From contig OZ026627.1 in assembly GCA_964020975.1 (NCBI GenBank), forward strand, positions 34,111,528 to 34,175,527: a stretch of DNA of 64,000 bases, read 5' to 3'. Source of the stretch: Hermodice carunculata. Taxonomy: Eukaryota; Annelida; Polychaeta; Eunicida; Amphinomidae. The translations under genes were made by a program, and so were the position numbers. Shown here in pieces: positions 12,626 to 26,187 of this stretch. Each line of letters opens with the position of its first letter. Position 1 is the stretch's first letter. The notes beneath the pieces are model-generated. The model saw only the letters and a program-made list of their open reading frames with translations. It had not been told where the DNA came from and did not search any database.

Positions 12626-14728
12626 CAGAAAGTGAAGCAAGGGGAAAAAGTTAGCTTCCATTAAACACTTGCCTGAAAACACTTGTGCGTGATAATTGGA
12701 TTGATAATTGGATGCTTATCAAATTTAAAATCAGAGCACTTGTGAATACAAATATGCATTTATGATATTGGAGTAACTGTACAAACTTTTGTCATTTTCT
12801 TTCTAATATGTGCATATACACTAGAAACCATGTCAATAAACCACAACTTATACAGTCTACTGCAGAAAAAAAGCATAGCAATATTGGTTTGTGGAAGTTG
12901 GATCACCCAACTGCCCTCCTAATGTTCAAACAAAGGGCGCGTTAAAATTTCATAATTTTAGTACCAAAAAACATAATTTGCTGAATACTGCTACTCTAAT
13001 CTGTGACCTACTGGTCTTAAACTGTGCACTTTGATGGGCTAAAAATGTTTAAACACTGAAACTGTTCCATTGTCTGCCATAATTCAGATTATATCAGGAA
13101 AATACTGCCATAATGACTGGTATTAGATGCTGACTTGGTGTAACTGATACTCCCCCCATCCGCCATTAATGCCTCAGCAGTGATAGATGTCATATTTTTT
13201 TGTAGACAAATGTTATGAATCTATCCATAAATAGTAAAAAAATCACCAAATTCACCTAAAAATGCATAAAATTTTAGCAATATATTCAAATTTGGGGTTA
13301 AAATTAAGGGGTGGGGCATTGTAATTTGATCTCTCATTGTAAGGGCAGGACATGCAGGCAAGTGATTATGGGTTTGCATCATAGCCCATTGTGTATCGTA
13401 TTCATATTGGACAGAAAAGATTTGATTGGATGCAATTATATAGTTTTCCTCAAAATTTTAATTAATTATTTTATGTGTCATAAGAACTGTTTTTTCAGAT
13501 TTAAAGGTTGCTTGCAAAAAAGTTGATATTTTCTTTAATATTGAAGTTTGGTAAAGTTAATGCAAATCTTTTGCAGGAAACAAGTTGTGGCTTCAGTTAA
13601 ACAAGTTTTAAAAATTTTGATAAATCTATCAGGGCTAACTCTGTATGTATTGGGACTCACATGGTCATGTTGTTATTCTATTGTCGTCCATCAAGCAAGT
13701 TAAAAATGGGAAGTCAGCGCTTTTTGACAGCTGCCTGGACAATTTTGAGTGATCCTAACAACTTTTACATGGATGGAGCATGCAAGATATGGTCCTGGGA
13801 TTGTAGATCACAAGGCAAATGGTTCGGGCTATGGTATTGTGTACCTCAGGCCAGCTTATGAAAGGAGAAAAGAAGTTTTACACCCACAGATCGGCTGTGA
13901 ATATCAAGTTTAACAGTCTCAATTTTCTAAAAATTCATGAAGTATCACATTTATGTCACAAATCATTGTGCATAGACATGTTGCACCTAGCAGTGGAACC
14001 ACACTGCATAAATAATAACAGGATTCGATGCAAGACATTTAACAAGTGCACAGGCTATGCCTCTTTTGCTGACTGCTTGGTAGATAGATAGCTTCCATAG
14101 CCCTTTGTATTTAGCGATACCTCACTTGTACCACACAGGTAATCATATGTGTGTATGAGAAATTATCAATGCTAATATGATATGAATAAATTATGCTAAT
14201 CCCATTGATATGAAACTTAGTGACCCTCTGTTTGAAACTTTAAATTTTGTGGCATTGTCATTGTAGGCCTACAGCCTCCATTCATATGCAAAGCTGTTCA
14301 TACAAAATCATGTCAAAGTGATTTTGGGCATACCAGAAAAAAATGTGCATTGTCTGTCAGTAGAGCTGTACAAATCTTAGGTAAAATATAAATGCCTTTG
14401 TTTGTTGGTTTTGTTTTTGCTTCTCTCTCCCCCCCCCCCACTCCACCCCCTTTTTATTTTTATTATTTTTTTTTTTTTGGTAGACAAAAGCTTGTCATAT
14501 ATGTGTGTCATTTGACTGGGGTAAATCATTTAAAATCAGGCATGCTGACTTTGTTGAGCTGTTGAGTTCATCAGCATATTATTTTCACATAAATGAATCA
14601 ATTTATATCCATGAATATGGATGACAGCACTTATGAACTGCAGATTTTATAACTTTTACCAAGCTAGTGTACATAGGTGGCAAAACATTTGAACTTCAAC
14701 ATACAACCACATATAATTATAAGAGTTT
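12626..14728 (+). repeat. Array unit 7 (empty, C-type site)
   Basis: Private changes TATAGTTTTCC near 13440 and ATGCAAAGCTG near 14286. The C-run is interrupted by a T (CTCTCTCCC). Confidence 0.95.
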
Positions 14729-16831
14729 CAGAAAGTGAAGCAAGGGGAAAAAGTTAGCTTCCATTAAACACTTGCCTGAAAACACTTGTGCGTGATAATT
14801 GGATTGATAATTGGATGCTTATCAAATTTAAAATCAGAGCACTTGTGAATACAAATATGCATTTATGATATTGGAGTAACTGTACAAACTTTTGTCATTT
14901 TCTTTCTAATATGTGCATATACACTAGAAACCATGTCAATAAACCACAACTTATACAGTCTACTGCAGAAAAAAAGCATAGCAATATTGGTTTGTGGAAG
15001 TTGGATCACCCAACTGCCCTCCTAATGTTCAAACAAAGGGCGCGTTAAAATTTCATAATTTTAGTACCAAAAAACATAATTTGCTGAATACTGCTACTCT
15101 AATCTGTGACCTACTGGTCTTAAACTGTGCACTTTGATGGGCTAAAAATGTTTAAACACTGAAACTGTTCCATTGTCTGCCATAATTCAGATTATATCAG
15201 GAAAATACTGCCATAATGACTGGTATTAGATGCTGACTTGGTGTAACTGATACTCCCCCCATCCGCCATTAATGCCTCAGCAGTGATAGATGTCATATTT
15301 TTTTGTAGACAAATGTTATGAATCTATCCATAAATAGTAAAAAAATCACCAAATTCACCTAAAAATGCATAAAATTTTAGCAATATATTCAAATTTGGGG
15401 TTAAAATTAAGGGGTGGGGCATTGTAATTTGATCTCTCATTGTAAGGGCAGGACATGCAGGCAAGTGATTATGGGTTTGCATCATAGCCCATTGTGTATC
15501 GTATTCATATTGCACAGAAAAGATTTGATTGGATGCAATTATATAATTTTCCTCAAAATTTTGATTAATTATTTTATGTGTCATAAGAACTGTTTTTTCA
15601 GATTTAAAGGTTGCTTGCAAAAAAGTTGATATTTTCTTTAATATTGAAGTTTGGTAAAGTTAATGCAAATCTTTTGCAGGAAACAAGTTGTGGCTTCAGT
15701 TAAACAAGTTTTAAAAATTTTGATAAATCTATCAGGGCTAACTCTGTATGTATTGGGACTCACATGGTCATGTTGTTATTCTATTGTCGTCCATCAAGCA
15801 AGTTAAAAATGGGAAGTCAGCGCTTTTTGACAGCTGCCTGGACAATTTTGAGTGATCCTAACAACTTTTACATGGATGGAGCATGCAAGATATGGTCCTG
15901 GGATTGTAGATCACAAGGCAAATGGTTCGGGCTATGGTATTGTGTACCTCAGGCCAGCTTATGAAAGGAGAAAAGAAGTTTTACACCCACAGATCGGCTG
16001 TGAATATCAAGTTTAACAGTCTCAATTTTCTAAAAATTCATGAAGTATCACATTTATGTCACAAATCATTGTGCATAGACATGTTGCACCTAGCAGTGGA
16101 ACCACACTGCATAAATAATAACAGGATTCGATGCAAGACATTTAACAAGTGCACAGGCTATGCCTCTTTTGCTGACTGCTTGGTAGATAGATAGCTTCCA
16201 TAGCCCTTTGTATTTAGCGATACCTCACTTGTACCACACAGGTAATCATATGTGTGTATGAGAAATTATCAATGCTAATATGATATGAATAAATTATGCT
16301 AATCCCATTGATATGAAACTTAGTGACCCTCTGTTTGAAACTTTAAATTTTGTGGCATTGTCATTGTAGGCCTACAGCCTCCATTCATATGCAGAGCTGT
16401 TCATACAAAATCATGTCAAAGTGATTTTGGGCATACCAGAAAAAAATGTGCATTGTCTGTCAGTAGAGCTGTACAAATCTTAGGTAAAATATAAATGCCT
16501 TTGTTTGTTGGTTTTGTTTTTGCTTCTCCCCCCCCCCCCCCCACTCCACCCCCTTTTTATTTTTATTATTTTTTTTTTTTTGGTAGACAAAAGCTTGTCA
16601 TATATGTGTGTCATTTGACTGGGGTAAATCATTTAAAATCAGCCATGCTGACTTTGTTGAGCTGTTGAGTTCATCAGCATATTATTTTCACATAAATGAA
16701 TCAATTTATATCCATGAATATGGATGACAGCACTTATGAACTGCAGATTTTATAACTTTTACCAAGCTAGTGTACATAGGTGGCAAAACATTTGAACTTC
16801 AACATACAACCACATATAATTATAAGAGTTT
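14729..16831 (+). repeat. Array unit 8 (empty, C-type site)
   Basis: Shares ATATTGCACAG with unit 6. Private changes TTTTGATTAATT near 15559 and ATCAGCCATG near 16639. Confidence 0.95.
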
Positions 16832-19400
16832 CAGAAAGTGAAGCAAGGGGAAAAAGTTAGCTTCCATTAAACACTTGCCTGAAAACACTTGTGCGTGATA
16901 ATTGGATTGATAATTGGATGCTTATCAAATTTAAAATCAGAGCACTTGTGAATACAAATATGCATTTATGATATTGGAGTAACTGTACAAACTTTTGTCA
17001 TTTTCTTTCTAATATGTGCATATACACTAGAAACCATGTCAATAAACCACAACTTATACAGTCTACTGCAGAAAAAAAGCATAGCAATATTGGTTTGTGG
17101 AAGTTGGATCACCCAACTGCCCTCCTAATGTTCAAACAAAGGGCACGTTAAAATTTCATAATTTTAGTACCAAAAAACATAATTTGCTGAATACTGCTAC
17201 TCTAATCTGTGACCTACTGGTCTTAAACTGTGCACTTTGATGGGCTAAAAATGTTTAAACACTGAAACTGTTCCATTGTCTGCCATAATTCAGATTATAT
17301 CAGGAAAATACTGCCATAATGACTGGTATTAGATGCTGACTTGGTGTAACTGATACTCCCCCCATCCGCCATTAATGCCTCAGCAGTGATAGATGTCATA
17401 TTTTTTTGTAGACAAATGTTATGAATCTATCCATAAATAGTAAAAAAATCACCAAATTCACCTAAAAATGCATAAAATTTTAGCAATATATTCAAATTTG
17501 GGGTTAAAATTAAGGGGTGGGGCATTGTAATTTGATCTCTCATTGTAAGGGCAGGACATGCAGGCAAGTGATTATGGGTTTGCATCATAGCCCATTGTGT
17601 ATCGTATTCATATTGGACAGAAAAGATTTGATTGGATGCAATTATATAATTTTCCTCAAAATTTTAATTAATTATTTTATGTGTCATAAGAACTGTTTTT
17701 TCAGATTTAAAGGTTGCTTGCAAAAAAGTTGATATTTTCTTTAATATTGAAGTTTGGTAAAGTTAATGCAAATCTTTTGCAGGAAACAAGTTGTGGCTTC
17801 AGTTAAACAAGTTTTAAAAATTTTGATAAATCTATTAGGTTACAGACTACAGTTGTGATTGGCTGGTTGCGCATCCCAACGGAGATAGTCCGTAATTGTG
17901 AAAATACTGTGTTTTCAGCATGCTGTAGCTTCTGTTTAAATAAAGTTAGCTAAGTCAGGTTTGCTGCATCGCAGACTTGCTTCATTGGTGGTCATATAGG
18001 TGCACTGTCTTCCAGGCCAGGTGGGAACTTTATGGTGGGGAAGGACAATGATGTGACCCTGGCAAGAGCACAGTTCATACACCTGTATAAAGCTGACATC
18101 CAGGTGTTGTTTCGTATTTCAATTATCACAAATTAACGAGCTGGGAATTGTATGACAAAAGTCCGTCCATATTTTTCTGACATTTTTATCTGTTAAATGC
18201 CGTTCACGGAATTTAAAAATACCAAAATGCTGATTTTTTAGACTGAAAAATGCTAATATGAAAAATAGAAGGATTTATAACTGTAGTCTGTGGCCTATTA
18301 GGGCTAACTCTGTATGTATTGGGACTCACATGGTCATGTTGTTATTCTATTGTCGTCCATCAAGCAAGTTAAAAATGGGAAGTCAGCGCTTTTTGACAGC
18401 TGCCTGGACAATTTTGAGTGATCCTAACAACTTTTACATGGATGGAGCATGCAAGATATGGTCCTGGGATTGTAGATCACAAGGCAAATGGTTCGGGCTA
18501 TGGTATTGTGTACCTCAGGCCAGCTTATGAAAGGAGAAAAGAAGTTTTACACCCACAGATCGGCTGTGAATATCAAGTTTAACAGTCTCAATTTTCTAAA
18601 AATTCATGAAGTATCACATTTATGTCACAAATCATTGTGCATAGACATGTTGCACCTAGCAGTGGAACCACACTGCATAAATAATAACAGGATTCGATGC
18701 AAGACATTTAACAAGTGCACAGGCTATGCCTCTTTTGCTGACTGCTTGGTAGATAGATAGCTTCCATAGCCCTTTGTATTTAGCGATACCTCACTTGTAC
18801 CACACAGGTAATCATATGTGTGTATGAGAAATTATCAATGCTAATATGATATGAATAAATTATGCTAATCCCATTGATATGAAACTTAGTGACCCTCTGT
18901 TTGAAACTTTAAATTTTGTGGCATTGTCATTGTAGGCCTACAGCCTCCATTCATATGCAGAGCTGTTCATACAAAATCATGTCAAAGTGATTTTGGGCAT
19001 ACCAGAAAAAAATGTGCATTGTCTGTCAGTAGAGCTGTACAAATCTTAGGTAAAATATAAATGCCTTTGTTTGTTGGTTTTGTTTTTGCTTCTCTCCCCC
19101 CCCCCCCCCCACTCCACCCCCTTTTTATTTTTATTATTTTTTTTTTTTTTGGTAGACAAAAGCTTGTCATATATGTGTGTCATTTGACTGGGGTAAATCA
19201 TTTAAAATCAGGCATGCTGACTTTGTTGAGCTGTTGAGTTCATCAGCATATTATTTTCACATAAATGAATCAATTTATATCCATGAATATGGATGACAGC
19301 ACTTATGAACTGCAGATTTTATAACTTTTACCAAGCTAGTGTACATAGGTGGCAAAACATTTGAACTTCAACATACAACCACATATAATTATAAGAGTTT
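16832..19400 (+). repeat. Array unit 9 (2569 bp, one insert)
   Basis: The leftmost filled unit. It keeps the left-hand background (GGGATTG, CATAAGAAC) but has the insert and AGGGCACG, which it shares with unit 11. Confidence 0.95.
17840..18295 (+). mobile_element. Insert copy 1: small non-autonomous DNA transposon (MITE-like), subtype A
   Basis: A 456-bp segment present here and absent from the same site in neighbouring units. The left end is TTACAGACTACAGTTGT. The complement of the right end reads GGCCACAGACTACAGTTAT, giving 13 bp of exact terminal inverted repeat. CTATTAGG flanks both sides, so the target duplication could be up to 8 bp and the true ends can shift by a few bases. It encodes no transposase. 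A hAT-like origin fits an 8-bp duplication, but alternative symmetric ends give 7, 5 or 3 bp, so the superfamily is left open. Confidence 0.75.
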
Positions 19401-21508
19401 CAGAAAGTGAAGCAAGGGGAAAAAGTTAGCTTCCATTAAACACTTGCCTGAAAACACTTGTGCGTGATAATTGGATTGATAATTGGATGCTTATCAAATT
19501 TAAAATCAGAGCACTTGTGAATACAAATATGCATTTATGATATTGGAGTAACTGTACAAACTTTTGTCATTTTCTTTCTAATATGTGCATATACACTAGA
19601 AACCATGTCAATAAACCACAACTTATACAGTCTACTGCAGAAAAAAAGCATAGCAATATTGGTTTGTGGAAGTTGGATCACCCAACTGCCCTCCTAATGT
19701 TCAAACAAAGGGCGCGTTAAAATTTCATAATTTTAGTACCAAAAAACATAATTTGCTGAATACTGCTACTCTAATCTGTGACCTACTGGTCTTAAACTGT
19801 GCACTTTGATGGGCTAAAAATGTTTAAACACTGAAACTGTTCCATTGTCTGCCATAATTCAGATTATATCAGGAAAATACTGCCATAATGACTGGTATTA
19901 GATGCTGACTTGGTGTAACTGATACTCCCCCCATCCGCCATTAATGCCTCAGCAGTGATAGATGTCATATTTTTTTGTAGACAAATGTTATGAATCTATC
20001 CATAAATAGTAAAAAAATCACCAAATTCACCTAAAAATGCATAAAATTTTAGCAATATATTCAAATTTGGGGTTAAAATTAAGGGGTGGGGCATTGTAAT
20101 TTGATCTCTCATTGTAAGGGCAGGACATGCAGGCAAGTGATTATGGGTTTGCATCATAGCCCATTGTGTATCGTATTCATATTGGACAGAAAAGATTTGA
20201 TTGGATGCAATTATATAATTTTCCTCAAAATTTTAATTAATTATTTTATGTGTCATAAGAACTGTTTTTTCAGATTTAAAGGTTGCTTGCAAAAAAGTTG
20301 ATATTTTCTTTAATATTGAAGTTTGGTAAAGTTAATGCAAATCTTTTGCAGGAAACAAGTTGTGGCTTCAGTTAAACAAGTTTTAAAAATTTTGATAAAT
20401 CTATCAGGGCTAACTCTGTATGTATTGGGACTCACATGGTCATGTTGTTATTCTATTGTCGTCCATCAAGCAAGTTAAAAATGGGAAGTCAGCGCTTTTT
20501 GACAGCTGCCTGGACAATTTTGAGTGATCCTAACAACTTTTACATGGATGGAGCATGCAAGATATGGTCCTGGGACTGTAGATCACAAGGCAAATGGTTC
20601 GGGCTATGGTATTGTGTACCTCAGGCCAGCTTATGAAAGGAGAAAAGAAGTTTTACACCCACAGATCGGCTGTGAATATCAAGTTTAACAGTCTCAATTT
20701 TCTAAAAATTCATGAAGTATCACATTTATGTCACAAATCATTGTGCATAGACATGTTGCACCTGGCAGTGGAACCACACTGCATAAATAATAACAGGATT
20801 CGATGCAAGACATTTAACAAGTGCACAGGCTATGCCTCTTTTGCTGACTGCTTGGTAGATAGATAGCTTCCATAGCCCTTTGTATTTAGCGATACCTCAC
20901 TTGTACCACACAGGTAATCATATGTGTGTATGAGAAATTATCAATGCTAATATGATATGAATAAATTATGCTAATCCCATTGATATGAAACTTAGTGACC
21001 CTCTGTTTGAAACTTTAAATTTTGTGGCATTGTCATTGTAGGCCTACAGCCTCCATTCATATGCAGAGCTGTTCATACAAAATCATGTCAAAGTGATTTT
21101 GGGCATACCAGAAAAAAATGTGCATTGTCTGTCAGTAGAGCTGTACAAATCTTAGGTAAAATATAAATGCCTTTGTTTGTTGGTTTTGTTTTTGCTTCTC
21201 CCCCCCCCCCCCCCCCCCCACTCCACCCCCTTTTTATTTTTATTATTTTTTTTTTTTTGGTAGACAAAAGCTTGTCATATATGTGTGTCATTTGACTGGG
21301 GTAAATCATTTAAAATCAGGCATGCTGACTTTGTTGAGCTGTTGAGTTCATCAGCATATTATTTTCACATAAATGAATCAATTTATATCCATGAATATGG
21401 ATGACAGCACTTATGAACTGCAGATTTTATAACTTTTACCAAGCTAGTGTACATAGGTGGCAAAACATTTGAACTTCAACATACAACCACATATAATTAT
21501 AAGAGTTT
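19401..21508 (+). repeat. Array unit 10 (empty, C-type site)
   Basis: The empty site is CTATCAGGG, yet the unit carries GGGACTG like all units to its right. It is therefore a mosaic of left-type and right-type variants. CACCTGGCAG near 20759 is private and silent in the 90-codon frame. Confidence 0.95.
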
Positions 21509-24077
21509 CAGAAAGTGAAGCAAGGGGAAAAAGTTAGCTTCCATTAAACACTTGCCTGAAAACACTTGTGCGTGATAATTGGATTGATAATTGGATGCTT
21601 ATCAAATTTAAAATCAGAGCACTTGTGAATACAAATATGCATTTATGATATTGGAGTAACTGTACAAACTTTTGTCATTTTCTTTCTAATATGTGCATAT
21701 ACACTAGAAACCATGTCAATAAACCACAACTTATACAGTCTACTGCAGAAAAAAAGCATAGCAATATTGGTTTGTGGAAGTTGGATCACCCAACTGCCCT
21801 CCTAATGTTCAAACAAAGGGCACGTTAAAATTTCATAATTTTAGTACCAAAAAACATAATTTGCTGAATACTGCTACTCTAATCTGTGACCTACTGGTCT
21901 TAAACTGTGCACTTTGATGGGCTAAAAATGTTTAAACACTGAAACTGTTCCATTGTCTGCCATAATTCAGATTATATCAGGAAAATACTGCCATAATGAC
22001 TGGTATTAGATGCTGACTTGGTGTAACTGATACTCCCCCCATCTGCCATTAATGCCTCAGCAGTGATAGATGTCATATTTTTTTGTAGACAAATGTTATG
22101 AATCTATCCATAAATAGTAAAAAAATCACCAAATTCACCTAAAAATGCATAAAATTTTAGCAATATATTCAAATTTGGGGTTAAAATTAAGGGGTGGGGC
22201 ATTGTAATTTGATCTCTCATTGTAAGGGCAGGACATGCAGGCAAGTGATTATGGGTTTGCATCATAGCCCATTGTGTATCGTATTCATATTGGACAGAAA
22301 AGATTTGATTGGATGCAATTATATAATTTTCCTCAAAATTTTAATTAATTATTTTATGTGTCATAAAAACTGTTTTTTCAGATTTAAAGGTTGCTTGCAA
22401 AAAAGTTGATATTTTCTTTAATATTGAAGTTTGGTAAAGTTAATGCAAATCTTTTGCAGGAAACAAGTTGTGGCTTCAGTTAAACAAGTTTTAAAAATTT
22501 TGATAAATCTATTAGGTTACAGACTACAGTTGTGATTGGCTGGTTGCGCATCCCAACGGAGATAGTCCGTAATTGTGAAAATACTGTGTTTTCAGCATGC
22601 TGTAGCTTCTGTTTAAATAAAGTTAGCTAAGTCAGGTTTGCTGCATCGCAGACTTGCTTCATTGGTGGTCATATAGGTGCACTGTCTTCCAGGCCAGGTG
22701 GGAACTTTATGGTGGGGAAGGACAATGATGTGACCCTGGCAAGAGCACAGTTCATACACCTGTATAAAGCTGACATCCAGGTGTTGTTTCGTATTTCAAT
22801 TATCACAAATTAACGAGCTGGGAATTGTATGACAAAAGTCCGTCCATATTTTTCTGACATTTTTATCTGTTAAATGCCGTTCACGGAATTTAAAAATACC
22901 AAAATGCTGATTTTTTAGACTGAAAAATGCTAATATGAAAAATAGAAGGATTTATAACTGTAGTCTGTGGCCTATTAGGGCTAACTCTGTATGTATTGGG
23001 ACTCACATGGTCATGTTGTTATTCTATTGTCGTCCATCAAGCAAGTTAAAAATGGGAAGTCAGCGCTTTTTGACAGCTGCCTGGACAATTTTGAGTGATC
23101 CTAACAACTTTTACATGGATGGAGCATGCAAGATATGGTCCTGGGACTGTAGATCACAAGGCAAATGGTTCGGGCTATGGTATTGTGTACCTCAGGCCAG
23201 CTTATGAAAGGAGAAAAGAAGTTTTACACCCACAGATCGGCTGTGAATATCAAGTTTAACAGTCTCAATTTTCTAAAAATTCATGAAGTATCACATTTAT
23301 GTCACAAATCATTGTGCATAGACATGTTGCACCTAGCAGTGGAACCACACTGCATAAATAATAACAGGATTCGATGCAAGACATTTAACAAGTGCACAGG
23401 CTATGCCTCTTTTGCTGACTGCTTGGTAGATAGATAGCTTCCATAGCCCTTTGTATTTAGCGATACCTCACTTGTACCACACAGGTAATCATATGTGTGT
23501 ATGAGAAATTATCAATGCTAATATGATATGAATAAATTATGCTAATCCCATTGATATGAAACTTAGTGACCCTCTGTTTGAAACTTTAAATTTTGTGGCA
23601 TTGTCATTGTAGGCCTACAGCCTCCATTCATATGCAGAGCTGTTCATACAAAATCATGTCAAAGTGATTTTGGGCATACCAGAAAAAAATGTGCATTGTC
23701 TGTCAGTAGAGCTGTACAAATCTTAGGTAAAATATAAATGCCTTTGTTTGTTGGTTTTGTTTTTGCTTCTCCCCCCCCCCCCCCCACTCCACCCCCTTTT
23801 TATTTTTATTATTTTTTTTTTTTTTTTGGTAGACAAAAGCTTGTCATATATGTGTGTCATTTGACTGGGGTAAATCATTTAAAATCAGGCATGCTGACTT
23901 TGTTGAGCTGTTGAGTTCATCAGCATATTATTTTCACATAAATGAATCAATTTATATCCATGAATATGGATGACAGCACTTATGAACTGCAGATTTTATA
24001 ACTTTTACCAAGCTAGTGTACATAGGTGGCAAAACATTTGAACTTCAACATACAACCACATATAATTATAAGAGTTT
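21509..24077 (+). repeat. Array unit 11 (2569 bp, one insert)
   Basis: Carries AGGGCACG (shared with unit 9), CATCTGCC near 22040 and CATAAAAAC. Confidence 0.95.
22517..22972 (+). mobile_element. Insert copy 2 (subtype A)
   Basis: Same site and length as copy 1. Carries the subtype A bases GTCCGTAATT, GCTAAGTCAGG and TATAAAGCTG. Confidence 0.75.
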
Positions 24078-26187
24078 CAGAAAGTGAAGCAAGGGGAAAA
24101 AGTTAGCTTCCATTAAACACTTGCCTGAAAACACTTGTGCGTGATAATTGGATTGATAATTGGATGCTTATCAAATTTAAAATCAGAGCACTTGTGAATA
24201 CAAATATGCATTTATGATATTGGAGTAACTGTACAAACTTTTGTCATTTTCTTTCTAATATGTGCATATACACTAGAAACCATGTCAATAAACCACAACT
24301 TATACAGTCTACTGCAGAAAAAAAGCATAGCAATATTGGTTTGTGGAAGTTGGATCACCCAACTGCCCTCCTAATGTTCAAACAAAGGGCGCGTTAAAAT
24401 TTCATAATTTTAGTACCAAAAAACATAATTTGCTGAATACTGCTACTCTAATCTGTGACCTACTGGTCTTAAACTGTGCACTTTGATGGGCTAAAAATGT
24501 TTAAACACTGAAACTGTTCCATTGTCTGCCATAATTCAGATTATATCAGGAAAATACTGCCATAATGACTGGTATTAGATGCTGACTTGGTGTAACTGAT
24601 ACTCCCCCCATCCGCCATTAATGCCTCAGCAGTGATAGATGTCATATTTTTTTGTAGACAAATGTTATGAATCTATCCATAAATAGTAAAAAAAATCACC
24701 AAATTCACCTAAAAATGCATAAAATTTTAGCAATATATTCAAATTTGGGGTTAAAATTAAGGGGTGGGGCATTGTAATTTGATCTCTCATTGTAAGGGCA
24801 GGACATGCAGGCAAGTGATTATGGGTTTGCATCATAGCCCATTGTGTATCGTATTCATATTGGACAGAAAAGATTTGATTGGATGCAATTATATAATTTT
24901 CCTCAAAATTTTAATTAATTATTTTATGTGTCATAAGAACTGTTTTTTTTCAGATTTAAAGGTTGCTTGCAAAAAAGTTGATATTTTCTTTAATATTGAA
25001 GTTTGGTAAAGTTAATGCAAATCTTTTGCAGGAAACAAGTTGTGGCTTCAGTTAAACAAGTTTTAAAAATTTTGATAAATCTATTAGGGCTAACTCTGTA
25101 TGTATTGGGACTCACATGGTCATGTTGTTATTCTATTGTCGTCCATCAAGCAAGTTAAAAATGGGAAGTCAGCGCTTTTTGACAGCTGCCTGGACAATTT
25201 TGAGTGATCCTAACAACTTTTACATGGATGGAGCATGCAAGATATGGTCCTGGGACTGTAGATCACAAGGCAAATGGTTCGGGCTATGGTATTGTGTACC
25301 TCAGGCCAGCTTATGAAAGGAGAAAAGAAGTTTTACACCCACAGATCGGCTGTGAATATCAAGTTTAACAGTCTCAATTTTCTAAAAATTCATGAAGTAT
25401 CACATTTATGTCACAAATCATTGTGCATAGACATGTTGCACCTAGCAGTGGAACCACACTGCATAAATAATAACAGGATTCGATGCAAGACATTTAACAA
25501 GTGCACAGGCTATGCCTCTTTTGCTGACTGCTTGGTAGATAGATAGCTTCCATAGCCCTTTGTATTTAGCGATACCTCACTTGTACCACACAGGTAATCA
25601 TATGTGTGTATGAGAAATTATCAATGCTAATATGATATGAATAAATTATGCTAATCCCATTGATATGAAACTTAGTGACCCTCTGTTTGAAACTTTAAAT
25701 TTTGTGGCATTGTCATTGAAGGCCTACAGCCTCCATTCATATGCAGAGCTGTTCATACAAAATCATGTCAAAGTGATTTTGGGCATACCAGAAAAAAATG
25801 TGCATTGTCTGTCAGTAGAGCTGTACAAATCTTAGGTAAAATATAAATGCCTTTGTTTGTTGGTTTTGTTTTTGCTTCTCCCCCCCCCCCCCCCACTCCA
25901 CCCCCTTTTTATTTTTATTATTTTTTTTTTTTTTTTTGGTAGACAAAAGCTTGTCATATATGTGTGTCATTTGACTGGGGTAAATCATTTAAAATCAGGC
26001 ATGCTGACTTTGTTGAGCTGTTGAGTTCATCAGCATATTATTTTCACATAAATGAATCAATTTATATCCATGAATATGGATGACGGCACTTATGAACTGC
26101 AGATTTTATAACTTTTACCAAGCTAGTGTACATAGGTGGCAAAACATTTGAACTTCAACATACAACCACATATAATTATAAGAGTTT
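24078..26187 (+). repeat. Array unit 12 (empty, T-type site)
   Basis: First empty unit reading CTATTAGGG (near 25081-25089). Has two extra T in the T-run near 24945, an extra A near 24690, CATTGAAGGCC near 25715, and GACGGCAC shared with unit 13. Confidence 0.95.
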
